From: Bacillota bacterium
GTDB taxonomy: Bacteria; Bacillota; Clostridia; Acetivibrionales; Acetivibrionaceae
Assembly (NCBI GenBank): GCA_023398495.1
Contig: JAEWSG010000008.1
Span: 1-64,000 of the forward strand
Reading direction: 5' to 3'
Length of the DNA stretch: 64,000 nt
Made by a program: the position numbers and the translations under genes
Shown here: positions 44,133 to 52,036 of the stretch, piece after piece
Numbering within the stretch: position 1 is the stretch's first letter
Layout: every line of letters begins with the position of its first letter
The notes under the pieces: generated by a model
Told to the model about the DNA's origin: nothing
The model's input: the letters and a program-made list of their open reading frames with translations, nothing else
The model's database searches: none

Positions 44133-44981
44133 ATGAAAGGTAATGTAAAATTAAGAATGATTAGCACATTAGCTATTGTGGCATTATGTGGTGCATTAGT
44201 TCTTACAGGCTGTGAAGGTCAAGACAGTAGTCCAAAAGTATCTATTGTTGGTTCAACATCTGTTCAGCCATTAGCAGAAGAATTAGCTAATAAATATAAG
44301 GATAGTCATCCTCAATCGAACATAGAAATACAAGGTGTTGGTTCAACAGCTGGAATAAAGTCTGTAAATGATGGTGCTTGTGATATAGGTACATCCTCTA
44401 GAGATCTTAAAAAAGAAGAAAAAGCGTGGAATTTGACCGAAACTGTAATTGCATTTGATGGCATAGCTGTTATAGTCAGCCCTAATAACAAAGTCGACGA
44501 TTTAACTTCGGAACAAATCGCCAAAATCTTCAAGGGTGAGATCAATAACTGGAGTGAACTTGGCGGTGACAATAAAGAGATTATTGTTGTGAGCCGTGAA
44601 GCAGGGTCAGGAACACGTGGGGCCTTTGAAGAACTTTTAGAACTCGAGAAAAAAGAAGGAGATTTTACAGTATCCTTATTGGTTGATGATGCTCTTATTG
44701 CTGATGGAACCGGTTCTGTAATGGCAAACGTAGCCGGCAAAGATAACGCAATCGGTTATATGTCCATTGGGATGGTTGATGAAACCAAGGTTAAAAAGGT
44801 AAAAATTGATGGAATAGAAGCTACTGAGCAAAACGTTAAAGATAATAAATATTTAATCTCAAGGCCGTTTCTGATGTTAACCAAGGGAGACGCCAAAAAA
44901 GAGACAAAAGAATTCCTGGATTTCATACTTAGTGATGAAGGTCAAAAAGTAGTAGCAGAGGAATATATTCCGGTTAAATAA
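44133..44981 (+). CDS. pstS: phosphate ABC transporter, phosphate-binding lipoprotein
   Basis: 282 aa. Lipoprotein signal with the lipobox LTGC (Cys about residue 26), then a PBP-like domain: SIVGSTSVQPLAEELANKY, VGSTAGIKSV, GTSSRDLKKEE, FDGIAVIVSP and SREAGSGTRGAFEE line the phosphate site. Captures phosphate at the outer membrane face for PstCAB. The ATG at 44133 follows AAGGAGTGACAAA; another ATG 14 codons upstream has a weaker site. It is the first gene of the pst operon, behind a Pho box; a hairpin after it may set its level relative to pstC. Confidence 0.96.
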   Translation: MKGNVKLRMISTLAIVALCGALVLTGCEGQDSSPKVSIVGSTSVQPLAEELANKYKDSHPQSNIEIQGVGSTAGIKSVNDGACDIGTSSRDLKKEEKAWNLTETVIAFDGIAVIVSPNNKVDDLTSEQIAKIFKGEINNWSELGGDNKEIIVVSREAGSGTRGAFEELLELEKKEGDFTVSLLVDDALIADGTGSVMANVAGKDNAIGYMSIGMVDETKVKKVKIDGIEATEQNVKDNKYLISRPFLMLTKGDAKKETKEFLDFILSDEGQKVVAEEYIPVK

Positions 44982-45005
44982 GACAAAATCCAGTGAAATA
45001 TCCTT

Positions 45006-45032
45006 CCCCTTTTACAATTAATTATAAAGGGG
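45006..45032 (+). terminator. hairpin between pstS and pstC
   Basis: CCCCTTT with AAAGGGG, a 13-base AT-rich loop and no long T run. Possible weak terminator or 3' stabilising hairpin for pstS mRNA. Confidence 0.45.
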
Positions 45033-45078
45033 TATCCCTTAGTTTTACTATACAGTACAAGATTGGTTGGTGATATAT

Positions 45079-46035
45079 ATGGCAACAAATGAAATAACTG
45101 AGCACTCAGAAAATAAGGCTATGCAAGCCGGATTGTTTGTTAATAAAAATGACGATACTAAAAGGGGTAATAAAAAACTCAAATCCATATTTGAAAAGAT
45201 AACAGAAAAAATCTTTCTAATATGTTCTCTTATTTCCATACTATCGCTCGTTATTATAACCATTTTTATTTTTGCTAAGGGTTCTCCCATTTTTTTTAAG
45301 GTAGGTTTTACAGACATTATTTTCGGTATGGAATGGAAACCTCTTGAAGGCAAATTCGGTATACTTCCAATGATATTAGCATCTTTTTATGTTACTGCCG
45401 GAGCGACTTTAATCGGTGTTTCCGTTGGATTAATGACAGCGGTTCTCCTTGCAGAGATCTCTCCCAAAAAACTTTCGGGAATAATCAGGCCTGCTGTTGA
45501 ACTTTTAGCCGGAATACCATCCGTAGTTTACGGCTTTTTCGGACTTATAGTTATAGTACCTCTGATTGACAAGTATTTTGGCGGGGGTGGCAACAGTTTG
45601 CTAGCAGCAATCATTATCCTTAGTATAATGATACTTCCCACAATAGTAAGTATTTCTGAAACCTCAATCAGGGCAGTACCTAAAGAGTACAAAGAGGGTT
45701 CTTTAGCTTTGGGTGCTTCTCATATCGAAACCATTTTTAAAGTCATTTTACCAGCTGCAAAATCAGGAATATCTGCAGCAATCGTACTAGGTATGGGAAG
45801 AGCAATTGGCGAAACAATGGCTGTAATCCTCGTTATAGGAAACACACCACAAATACCCAATTCACTTATTGAACGTGCCAGAACGCTTACATCAAACATA
45901 GCGATTGAAATGGGTTACGCACAAGGTCTTCATCAGGAATCCCTATTTGCTACAGGTGTTGTGTTGTTTATATTTATAATGATACTTAATATTATTCTAA
46001 ATGTTTTTATCCGTAAGGCAGGTGAAATTAATTGA
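45079..46035 (+). CDS. pstC: phosphate ABC transporter permease PstC
   Basis: 318 aa, six membrane segments, with the PstC/PstA permease signature (AVELLAGIPSVVYGFFGL and EGSLALGASHIETIFKVILP as the EAA-type coupling helix). Forms the membrane channel with PstA. The ATG at 45079 is preferred to an upstream TTG, although the ribosome binding site (GGTTGGTG) is weak. The stop overlaps the pstA start by 4 bases. Confidence 0.96.
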   Translation: MATNEITEHSENKAMQAGLFVNKNDDTKRGNKKLKSIFEKITEKIFLICSLISILSLVIITIFIFAKGSPIFFKVGFTDIIFGMEWKPLEGKFGILPMILASFYVTAGATLIGVSVGLMTAVLLAEISPKKLSGIIRPAVELLAGIPSVVYGFFGLIVIVPLIDKYFGGGGNSLLAAIIILSIMILPTIVSISETSIRAVPKEYKEGSLALGASHIETIFKVILPAAKSGISAAIVLGMGRAIGETMAVILVIGNTPQIPNSLIERARTLTSNIAIEMGYAQGLHQESLFATGVVLFIFIMILNIILNVFIRKAGEIN

Positions 46036-46865
46036 AGTCAAGAAAACTAAAGGATATTATTCTAAAGTCACTCATCTGGTTATGCGGACTTATCACAGTA
46101 GGTATATTAACCTGGATTCTTATATACATCCTGATTAACGGATTGAGCCACTTAAGCTTAAATTTCGTTTTTTCAGACTACAAAGCAGATAACCACGGCA
46201 TTTTTCCAATGATAATAAATACAATATATATTGTTTTGTTGTCACTAGCCATATCAACACCCATTGGGATTTTTTCTGCCATATACCTTGTGGAGTATTC
46301 AAAGCCAGGTAAAATTCTCACGCTGATTCGCTTTGCAACAGAAACGCTGCAGGGAATCCCATCGATAATTTACGGTCTCTTTGGATTTATCTTTTTTGTT
46401 ACTTCACTTAAGTTTGGTTTTTCTCTTATAGCAGGAGCATTAACTTTAAGTATTATGGTGCTTCCAACAATAATCCGGACAACGGAAGAAGCATTAAAAA
46501 CAGTACCTATGTCATATAGGGAAGGAAGTCTTGCTTTAGGTGCAACCAAGCTTCAAACCATTATCAAAGTTGTATTGCCAAGTGCAATTCCAGGCATACT
46601 AAATTCAGTAATACTTAGCATAGGCAGAATTGTAGGAGAAACAGCCGCTGTATACCTAACTGCAGGTATGGTTACCAGACTTCCCCGAAGCATTATGGAT
46701 TCCGGCAGAACATTGTCTGTTCATTTGTATATGCTGGCAAAAGAAGGCCTTTCCTTCGAAGAAGCCTTTACAACGGCGACAATTCTCATAATAACAGTTG
46801 CTTTAATAAACTCTGTCACCAACATGATTGCAAAGAAAATGAAAAAATCTACTGTCGGAACTTAA
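46032..46865 (+). CDS. pstA: phosphate ABC transporter permease PstA
   Basis: 277 aa, six membrane segments, signature ATETLQGIPSIIYGLFGF and EGSLALGATKLQTIIKVVLP. Partner of PstC. A TTG start overlaps the pstC TGA, with AGGTG upstream, so the two are translationally coupled. Confidence 0.96.
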   Translation: MKSRKLKDIILKSLIWLCGLITVGILTWILIYILINGLSHLSLNFVFSDYKADNHGIFPMIINTIYIVLLSLAISTPIGIFSAIYLVEYSKPGKILTLIRFATETLQGIPSIIYGLFGFIFFVTSLKFGFSLIAGALTLSIMVLPTIIRTTEEALKTVPMSYREGSLALGATKLQTIIKVVLPSAIPGILNSVILSIGRIVGETAAVYLTAGMVTRLPRSIMDSGRTLSVHLYMLAKEGLSFEEAFTTATILIITVALINSVTNMIAKKMKKSTVGT

Positions 46866-46885
46866 AAATTTTGGGGGTGCTATAT

Positions 46886-47680
46886 TTGATAGTTACAAAT
46901 AAGTTGGCAAAGCAAGCAGTGGACTTTAACAATATAAAAATAAGGACAAATCATCTGAACCTGTTCTATGGTAACAGCCAAGCTCTTAAAAGCATAAATA
47001 TTGATATTTATGAAAAGCAAGTTACTGCGTTGATAGGTCCTTCCGGTTGCGGAAAATCAACCTTTTTAAAATCCCTGAACAGGATGAATGATCTGGTCTC
47101 AAATGTAAAAATAACCGGTGATGTTTACTTTGATGGTTTGAACGTATACAAGGAATATGATATAGTTGAATTGAGAAAGCGTATAGGCATGGTATTTCAG
47201 AAACCCAATCCGTTTCCAATGACAATATACGATAACATTGCATACGGACCAAAAATACACGGAATCAAGTCTAAATCAAGGCTTGATGAGATAGTTGAAA
47301 AAAGCTTAAAAGATGCAGCTCTTTGGGATGAAGTAAAAGATCGTCTTAAGCAAAGTGCCTTAGGTCTTTCCGGCGGTCAACAACAGAGGCTTTGCATTGC
47401 AAGAGTTTTGGCGGTGGAACCTGACGTAGTCTTAATGGACGAACCAACTTCCGCTCTCGATCCACTGTCAACCTTGAAAATTGAAGATCTTGTTGAAGAA
47501 TTGAAAAATAAATATACGATTATTATTGTTACACATAATATGCAACAGGCAGGCCGAATATCAGATAAAACAGCCTTCTTTCTTCTTGGAGAAATTGTGG
47601 AATATGATACTACAGAGAAGATATTCAGCACTCCGGCAGACAAAAAGACTGAAGATTATATTACAGGTCGGTTCGGTTAA
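46886..47680 (+). CDS. pstB: phosphate ABC transporter ATP-binding protein PstB
   Basis: 264 aa, full ABC ATPase: Walker A GPSGCGKST, Q-loop MVFQKPNPFPM, signature LSGGQQQR, Walker B VVLMDEPTSALD, switch His in THNMQQAGR. Powers phosphate import through PstCA. The start is probably the TTG at 46886, seven bases after GGGGGTG; another TTG at 46871 lies on that site. It follows pstA by about 20 bases. Confidence 0.97.
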   Translation: MIVTNKLAKQAVDFNNIKIRTNHLNLFYGNSQALKSINIDIYEKQVTALIGPSGCGKSTFLKSLNRMNDLVSNVKITGDVYFDGLNVYKEYDIVELRKRIGMVFQKPNPFPMTIYDNIAYGPKIHGIKSKSRLDEIVEKSLKDAALWDEVKDRLKQSALGLSGGQQQRLCIARVLAVEPDVVLMDEPTSALDPLSTLKIEDLVEELKNKYTIIIVTHNMQQAGRISDKTAFFLLGEIVEYDTTEKIFSTPADKKTEDYITGRFG

Positions 47681-47752
47681 ATCTATGAATCGCTGATTTA
47701 CTATTAAATTCCCATAAAGTTCTTAATACATTTTAAGGAGATGGAAAGATTT

Positions 47753-48445
47753 ATGACAAGAAGTTTTTTTGATAGAGAACTTGAAGAATTGCATATGGAT
47801 ATGGTATCTATGGGTAGTCTTGTAGAAGAATCCATAGAGAATACTATAATTGCTTTAAAAAAGCAAGATGTAGAACTGGCAAGAAAAATATTTATGAATG
47901 ATGATGTTATAGATGATCTCGAGAAAAAAATAGAAAGACGTTGTCTGAACCTTATCGCCCGTCAACAGCCTTTAGCGAAAGATTTAAGGACTATAAGTGC
48001 AGCCTTGAAAATCATTACCGATATGGAGAGAATTGCCGACCATTCAGCAGATATCGCTGAAATCACCATAAGAATGGCTAACGAAAAATATATCAAACCC
48101 TTAATCGATATACCAAAAATGGCTGAACTCGCTAAAAATATGGTAAACAAGTCAATTGATGCATATATCAAACAGGATGTTGAATTAGCAAAGTTTGTTT
48201 GCAAAAGTGATGATGATGTTGATGATTTGTTTATGAAAATAACCTTAGAGCTTATTAATATTATTAAGAACGATCCAGAATCGGTTGAACAGGCTATAGA
48301 CTTTATACTGATTGCAAAGTATCTTGAACGAATGGCTGACCATGCTACAAATATCGGCGAATGGGTTGTATACAATGTCACAGGTGAACATGACCATCTG
48401 GCCAGAGATAATCATCACGATGAAGGAAATGACCCTTTGAAATAA
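47753..48445 (+). CDS. phoU: phosphate signalling regulator PhoU
   Basis: 230 aa, two repeats of a three-helix PhoU bundle with the metal-cluster segments ERIADHSADIAE (about residue 83) and ERMADHATNIGEW (about 190). PhoU links the Pst transporter state to the PhoR kinase and represses the Pho response when phosphate is ample. AAGGAG lies 11 bases before the ATG at 47753. Between pstB and phoPR, the expected place. Confidence 0.96.
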   Translation: MTRSFFDRELEELHMDMVSMGSLVEESIENTIIALKKQDVELARKIFMNDDVIDDLEKKIERRCLNLIARQQPLAKDLRTISAALKIITDMERIADHSADIAEITIRMANEKYIKPLIDIPKMAELAKNMVNKSIDAYIKQDVELAKFVCKSDDDVDDLFMKITLELINIIKNDPESVEQAIDFILIAKYLERMADHATNIGEWVVYNVTGEHDHLARDNHHDEGNDPLK

Positions 48446-48532
48446 GGCCACCTGGAAAACAATATTATAGATAAATGGATTACAGATAAAAATTGCATGC
48501 TTTTTAGTAGTTGATAACAGGATGGTGAGGAT

Positions 48533-49249
48533 ATGTCAAAAAAGCTGATTTATGTTGTTGAAGACGAAAACCATATTCAGGAATTAATAAAATTCAATCT
48601 GATGGAAAATGGATATGAAGTTAAATGTTTTGATAATGGTGAAATAATGCTCGATGAATGCCAAAACCTGAAACCCGATTTGTTTGTTTTAGATATAATG
48701 CTTCCGGGCATTGACGGTCTTGAAATTTGCAGAAGGATTAAAGAAAATTCTGCAACAAAAAAAATACCTATAATTATGTTAACTGCTAAAAATGATGAGT
48801 TTGACAAAATTTTAGGTCTTGAGCTTGGTGCTGAAGATTACATAACAAAACCGTTCAGCATCAGAGAGTTTGTCACAAGGATAAAAGTGGTATTCAGAAG
48901 GCAGAATGATCCATCCTCTGAAAACCCGGATACAATGAAAGTTGGCAAAATAACAATAGATATTGCAAGACACGAAGTTTATAAAGACAAAAAGTTATTG
49001 GAGATGACCTACAAAGAATTTGAACTCTTAAAACTTCTGGTTATGAATAAGGGAATAGTAATGTCCCGTGATTCACTTCTTGAAAAGGTATGGGGCTTTG
49101 ACTATTACGGTGAAACACGTACTGTTGATGTTCACATTAGATATTTAAGACAAAAAATAGAAGATGATGATAACAATCCGGTATACATAGAAACCGTCAG
49201 AGGTATAGGCTACCGTTTTAGTGACAAAGAGGACAAGGTAAAGATATGA
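48533..49249 (+). CDS. phoP: OmpR-family response regulator (PhoP/PhoB)
   Basis: 238 aa. Receiver domain (1-120) with the acidic pair VVEDE, phospho-acceptor Asp in FVLDIMLPG (about residue 53) and Lys in ITKPFSIREF. A winged-helix DNA-binding domain follows (about 140-232, EMTYKEFELLKLL, VHIRYLRQKIE, VRGIGYRF). The stop overlaps phoR by 4 bases. Likely binds the 11-bp repeats upstream of pstS. Confidence 0.95.
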   Translation: MSKKLIYVVEDENHIQELIKFNLMENGYEVKCFDNGEIMLDECQNLKPDLFVLDIMLPGIDGLEICRRIKENSATKKIPIIMLTAKNDEFDKILGLELGAEDYITKPFSIREFVTRIKVVFRRQNDPSSENPDTMKVGKITIDIARHEVYKDKKLLEMTYKEFELLKLLVMNKGIVMSRDSLLEKVWGFDYYGETRTVDVHIRYLRQKIEDDDNNPVYIETVRGIGYRFSDKEDKVKI

Positions 49250-51009
49250 AGAAGAAAATCACTAAATATTATCTGATTTTAATTGTGGTTGTCATTACCT
49301 GTACAGTCATTTTTACATCGCAGATTTGGAAAAAGTTTTACAAGGAAGAAGTTGAAAATAAGCTGCAAGGTATTGGACTTTCAATACAGTACCACTTATT
49401 GGATGCCGATATTTCTTCTAAAATTGATTATGATTCTCTTGCAAAAGACTTTTCAAACTACTACAATCACAACATCAAATACCCGGACAACAATCTCAGA
49501 GTAACCATTATAGACTATAAAGGAAATGTTCTGGGTGATTCTGAAGCCGATTATACACAAATGGAGAATCATTATGCCCGAAAAGAAGTTCAAAAAGCTA
49601 TAACAGGAAATATAGGTAAAGATATACGCAGCAGCATAACACTTAAATCTGATTTATTATACATGGCAATTCCGGTGGAACAATTAGGTGTCATAGTCAG
49701 AGTCTCTGTTCCCCTGGTTCAGTTAAACATAATTAACAGATTGACTTGGTTTTATTCCATTTTAATAATTATTTCAGCCTTAATTCTAACTGTAATTGTT
49801 TCTTCAAAAATAGCCGAATCGGTAATCCAACCGCTAAACGATATAATTAATGCTTCAAATGAAATATCTATCGGAAATTATTCTAAGAGGATAACCTTGG
49901 CATCAAATGATGAAGTAGGACAACTTGCTCTTCAGTTTAATGAAATGGCATCAAAACTGGATGAGACAATATATGACTTAAACAGTAAAAAAATCGAAGT
50001 TTTATCAATCGTTGAAAGTATAACAAATGGTATTGTTGCAGTGGATAAGGATAATAAAATCATTTTAATTAACCCTGCTGCATTTGTTGCTTTTAATATG
50101 GACAAAAACTCAAAGGCTACCGGAGAGCATATTTCGGAACATATAAGAAATAATCGGGTCAATTTGCTGTTAAAAGAATCTATAGAACAAAACAAACCCC
50201 TTGAGTCAGAAATTTCAGTAGATGATAAAATTCTTCTCATAAAAACTGCACCCATAAGTCCCAAAAATGGAACAATAAAAAATTCAGGATGGATTATATC
50301 CATTCAGGATATTACAAAAGTAAGAAAACTTGAGCATTTGAGGACTGAGTTTGTCTCTAATGTTACCCATGAATTAAAAACCCCGATAACTTCGATAAGG
50401 GGATTTGTAGAAACACTTAAGAACGGGGCAATAAATAAGCCTGATGTATCGGTCAGATTTCTGGATATTATTGATATTGAAGCAGAAAGACTGCATGAGT
50501 TGATCAACGATATTCTGTCACTGTCTGAGATAGAATCAAAATTAAGCGATGCCGATTTAGAAAACATTAGCCTTAGCCCTATAATTGAAGAGGTCTTTGG
50601 AGTAATGCAAAATATTGCAAACGATAAAAATATTTTATTAAAAAACAATATAGCTGAGAAAATATTTATCAAGGCAAATAGAAACAGAATGAAACAACTG
50701 GTATTAAACCTTGTTGATAATGCAGTTAAATATAATGTTCGAAATGGCACAGTAACCGTTGATGCACACAAAGTTGCTGGGAAAGTTATAATTTCTGTTA
50801 AAGACACCGGAATTGGTATTCCTGCTGAACATCAACCAAGGATATTTGAACGGTTTTATAGAGTTGACAAAGGGAGATCAAGAGACATGGGAGGTACCGG
50901 TTTAGGCCTTTCAATCGTGAAACACATAATTAATCTATATAACGGGGACATTAAGGTCAACAGCAAAGTGGGTACAGGAACTGAATTTATAATTCAACTT
51001 CCCTATTAA
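49246..51009 (+). CDS. phoR: membrane sensor histidine kinase PhoR
   Basis: 587 aa. Membrane segment (about 8-25), extracytoplasmic sensor domain, second membrane segment (about 168-188), HAMP (about 190-245), PAS-like domain (about 255-360), HisKA with the phospho-acceptor His in VTHELKTPITSIRGF (about residue 375), and an HATPase_c domain (LVDNAVKYN, DTGIGIP, GGTGLGLSIVKH). Partner of the overlapping response regulator gene. The pst context makes phosphate the signal. Confidence 0.94.
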   Translation: MKKKITKYYLILIVVVITCTVIFTSQIWKKFYKEEVENKLQGIGLSIQYHLLDADISSKIDYDSLAKDFSNYYNHNIKYPDNNLRVTIIDYKGNVLGDSEADYTQMENHYARKEVQKAITGNIGKDIRSSITLKSDLLYMAIPVEQLGVIVRVSVPLVQLNIINRLTWFYSILIIISALILTVIVSSKIAESVIQPLNDIINASNEISIGNYSKRITLASNDEVGQLALQFNEMASKLDETIYDLNSKKIEVLSIVESITNGIVAVDKDNKIILINPAAFVAFNMDKNSKATGEHISEHIRNNRVNLLLKESIEQNKPLESEISVDDKILLIKTAPISPKNGTIKNSGWIISIQDITKVRKLEHLRTEFVSNVTHELKTPITSIRGFVETLKNGAINKPDVSVRFLDIIDIEAERLHELINDILSLSEIESKLSDADLENISLSPIIEEVFGVMQNIANDKNILLKNNIAEKIFIKANRNRMKQLVLNLVDNAVKYNVRNGTVTVDAHKVAGKVIISVKDTGIGIPAEHQPRIFERFYRVDKGRSRDMGGTGLGLSIVKHIINLYNGDIKVNSKVGTGTEFIIQLPY

Positions 51010-51023
51010 TTAAATTTCGGGTT

Positions 51024-51158
51024 ATATAAATCACGAAAATGATTATACATTGGAAAATTTGACTTTCGTGATATTGTATTAAGGAAATTATGGCATCTAG
51101 CTCTTATATCCACTGATACTGCTACATTATAAGTATCAATTAACACCATAATTTCCTT
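51024..51158. repeat. two-hairpin repeat, family R3, variant copy 2
   Basis: The first hairpin (ATCACGAAAAT with ACTTTCGTGAT) matches the other R3 copies. The second is replaced by a longer one, AAGGAAATTATGG with CCATAATTTCCTT around about 50 bases. It follows phoR. Confidence 0.65.
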
Positions 51159-51164
51159 AGCATT

Positions 51165-51193
51165 TAAAAAAGAGCTATAAAGCTCTTTTTCTT
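51165..51193. terminator. bidirectional terminator between phoR and the SOS-type small gene
   Basis: AAAAAAGAGCT, ATA loop region, AGCTCTTTTTC: a short stem with an A run before and a T run after, so it can end both convergent genes. Confidence 0.75.
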
Positions 51194-51206
51194 TTCTAAT
51201 TTTCAT

Positions 51207-51515
51207 TTATAAGGCCATAATATCATCCAACACAGCTGAAAGTTCAACAGGTGTCACTGTATTCTCAGCCAATAGTCTCAATACATCCTGCGTCTTATCC
51301 TTATTGCTGTACAAATTCCTGATTATTTCACTTTCAGTATAGTTATCTCTTTCTTTTTTGCTAATCTCAATGCCATAAACTTTGTCTCCGGCATTTCCAT
51401 ATATTTCACCATTTTCACTTTCAACCAAATAATATTCCACCTGAATTTTTCCACCAGTTTGTATTCCTTCACTTAAGTACAATTCAATCCTTCTTTCCAA
51501 ATATTTGCTTATCAT
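51207..51515 (-). CDS. hypothetical protein, possibly DUF6514-like, behind a LexA-type promoter
   Basis: 102 aa, soluble, no membrane segment or Cys. YLERRIELYLSEGIQTGGKI is followed by a strand-rich part (EYYLVESENGEIYG, VYGIEISKK) and a helical tail (DVLRLLAENTVTPVELSAVL). It recalls the clostridial DUF6514 family, but I am not sure. GAGGAGGGATAGC precedes the ATG. Its promoter (51632-51660) holds a LexA box in the spacer, so DNA damage control is likely. The product lacks the LysM/membrane plan of YneA-type division inhibitors, so its SOS role is open. Confidence 0.75.
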   Translation of the reverse strand: MISKYLERRIELYLSEGIQTGGKIQVEYYLVESENGEIYGNAGDKVYGIEISKKERDNYTESEIIRNLYSNKDKTQDVLRLLAENTVTPVELSAVLDDIMAL

Positions 51516-51631
51516 GCTATCCCTCCTCGAAAAATTGTCAATATCTTCTTCAGTAAAAATTATTGCTACTGAAACAAAACTGTGGCTTATTGCGTCTATA
51601 AGTTGAAGAATCTCAACTTCTTTATGAAAAC

Positions 51632-51660
51632 ATTATACCAAACATATGTTCGATTGTCCA
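51632..51660 (-). promoter_or_regulatory. sigma-A promoter with LexA (SOS) box in the spacer
   Basis: Minus strand TGGACA (51655-51660), a 17-base spacer and TATAAT (51632-51637). The spacer holds CGAACATATGTTTG (51639-51652), which differs at one position from the Gram-positive LexA/DinR consensus CGAACRNRYGTTCG. Confidence 0.78.
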
Positions 51661-51768
51661 TAGTTTATTGAAAAATTTTGGTTATTTATAACCACAAATT
51701 AGCAATATTTATAAGCACTGGTTATTTATATTTTTAAAATGAATGTCGATATTTGTGTCGAAGGAAGT

Positions 51769-51774
51769 TATAAT
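51769..51774 (+). promoter_or_regulatory. possible -10 box upstream of the LTA synthase-like gene
   Basis: Perfect TATAAT just before the R3/R4 pair; no good -35 at 17 bases. If used, both repeats would be in the 5' leader. Confidence 0.3.
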
Positions 51775-51782
51775 AGTGTTAT

Positions 51783-51884
51783 AGATAAATCACGAAAATG
51801 ATTTTACATAGGAATATTTGATTTTCGTGATATTGTATTAAGGAAATTGAATCGCGATGTAAAATCTTTATCGCGTTCAATATA
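51783..51884. repeat. two-hairpin repeat, family R3, copy 3
   Basis: Hairpins ATCACGAAAAT/ATTTTCGTGAT and TTGAATCGCGAT/ATCGCGTTCAA. Against copy 1 the second stem has T-A changed to C-G, a compensatory change. It is joined directly to an R4 copy. Confidence 0.78.
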
Positions 51885-51985
51885 GATGAAAAACTCTAAA
51901 GTTAAAATTAAAGGACGTTTTTCATCTAAATTAGATAACGTTTGGGTGCTATATAAATTTAACTTTAGTGTATGTTATCTATATA
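51884..51985. repeat. two-hairpin repeat, family R4, copy 2
   Basis: Closely matches 23282-23393, with hairpins AGATGAAAAAC/GTTTTTCATCT and AGATAACGT/ATGTTATCT. It lies directly upstream of the LTA synthase-like gene. Confidence 0.75.
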
Positions 51986-52036
51986 TGTTTTTACTGTTTG
52001 TATGAAGGCACAAAATGTTATTGGAGAAAAATAATT

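Noticed and set aside
51006..51206. 66-aa minus-strand frame beginning near R3
   Set aside because: Its end is the R3 repeat (the same residues appear at the false start of the GT2 gene at 35096), and it covers a bidirectional terminator.
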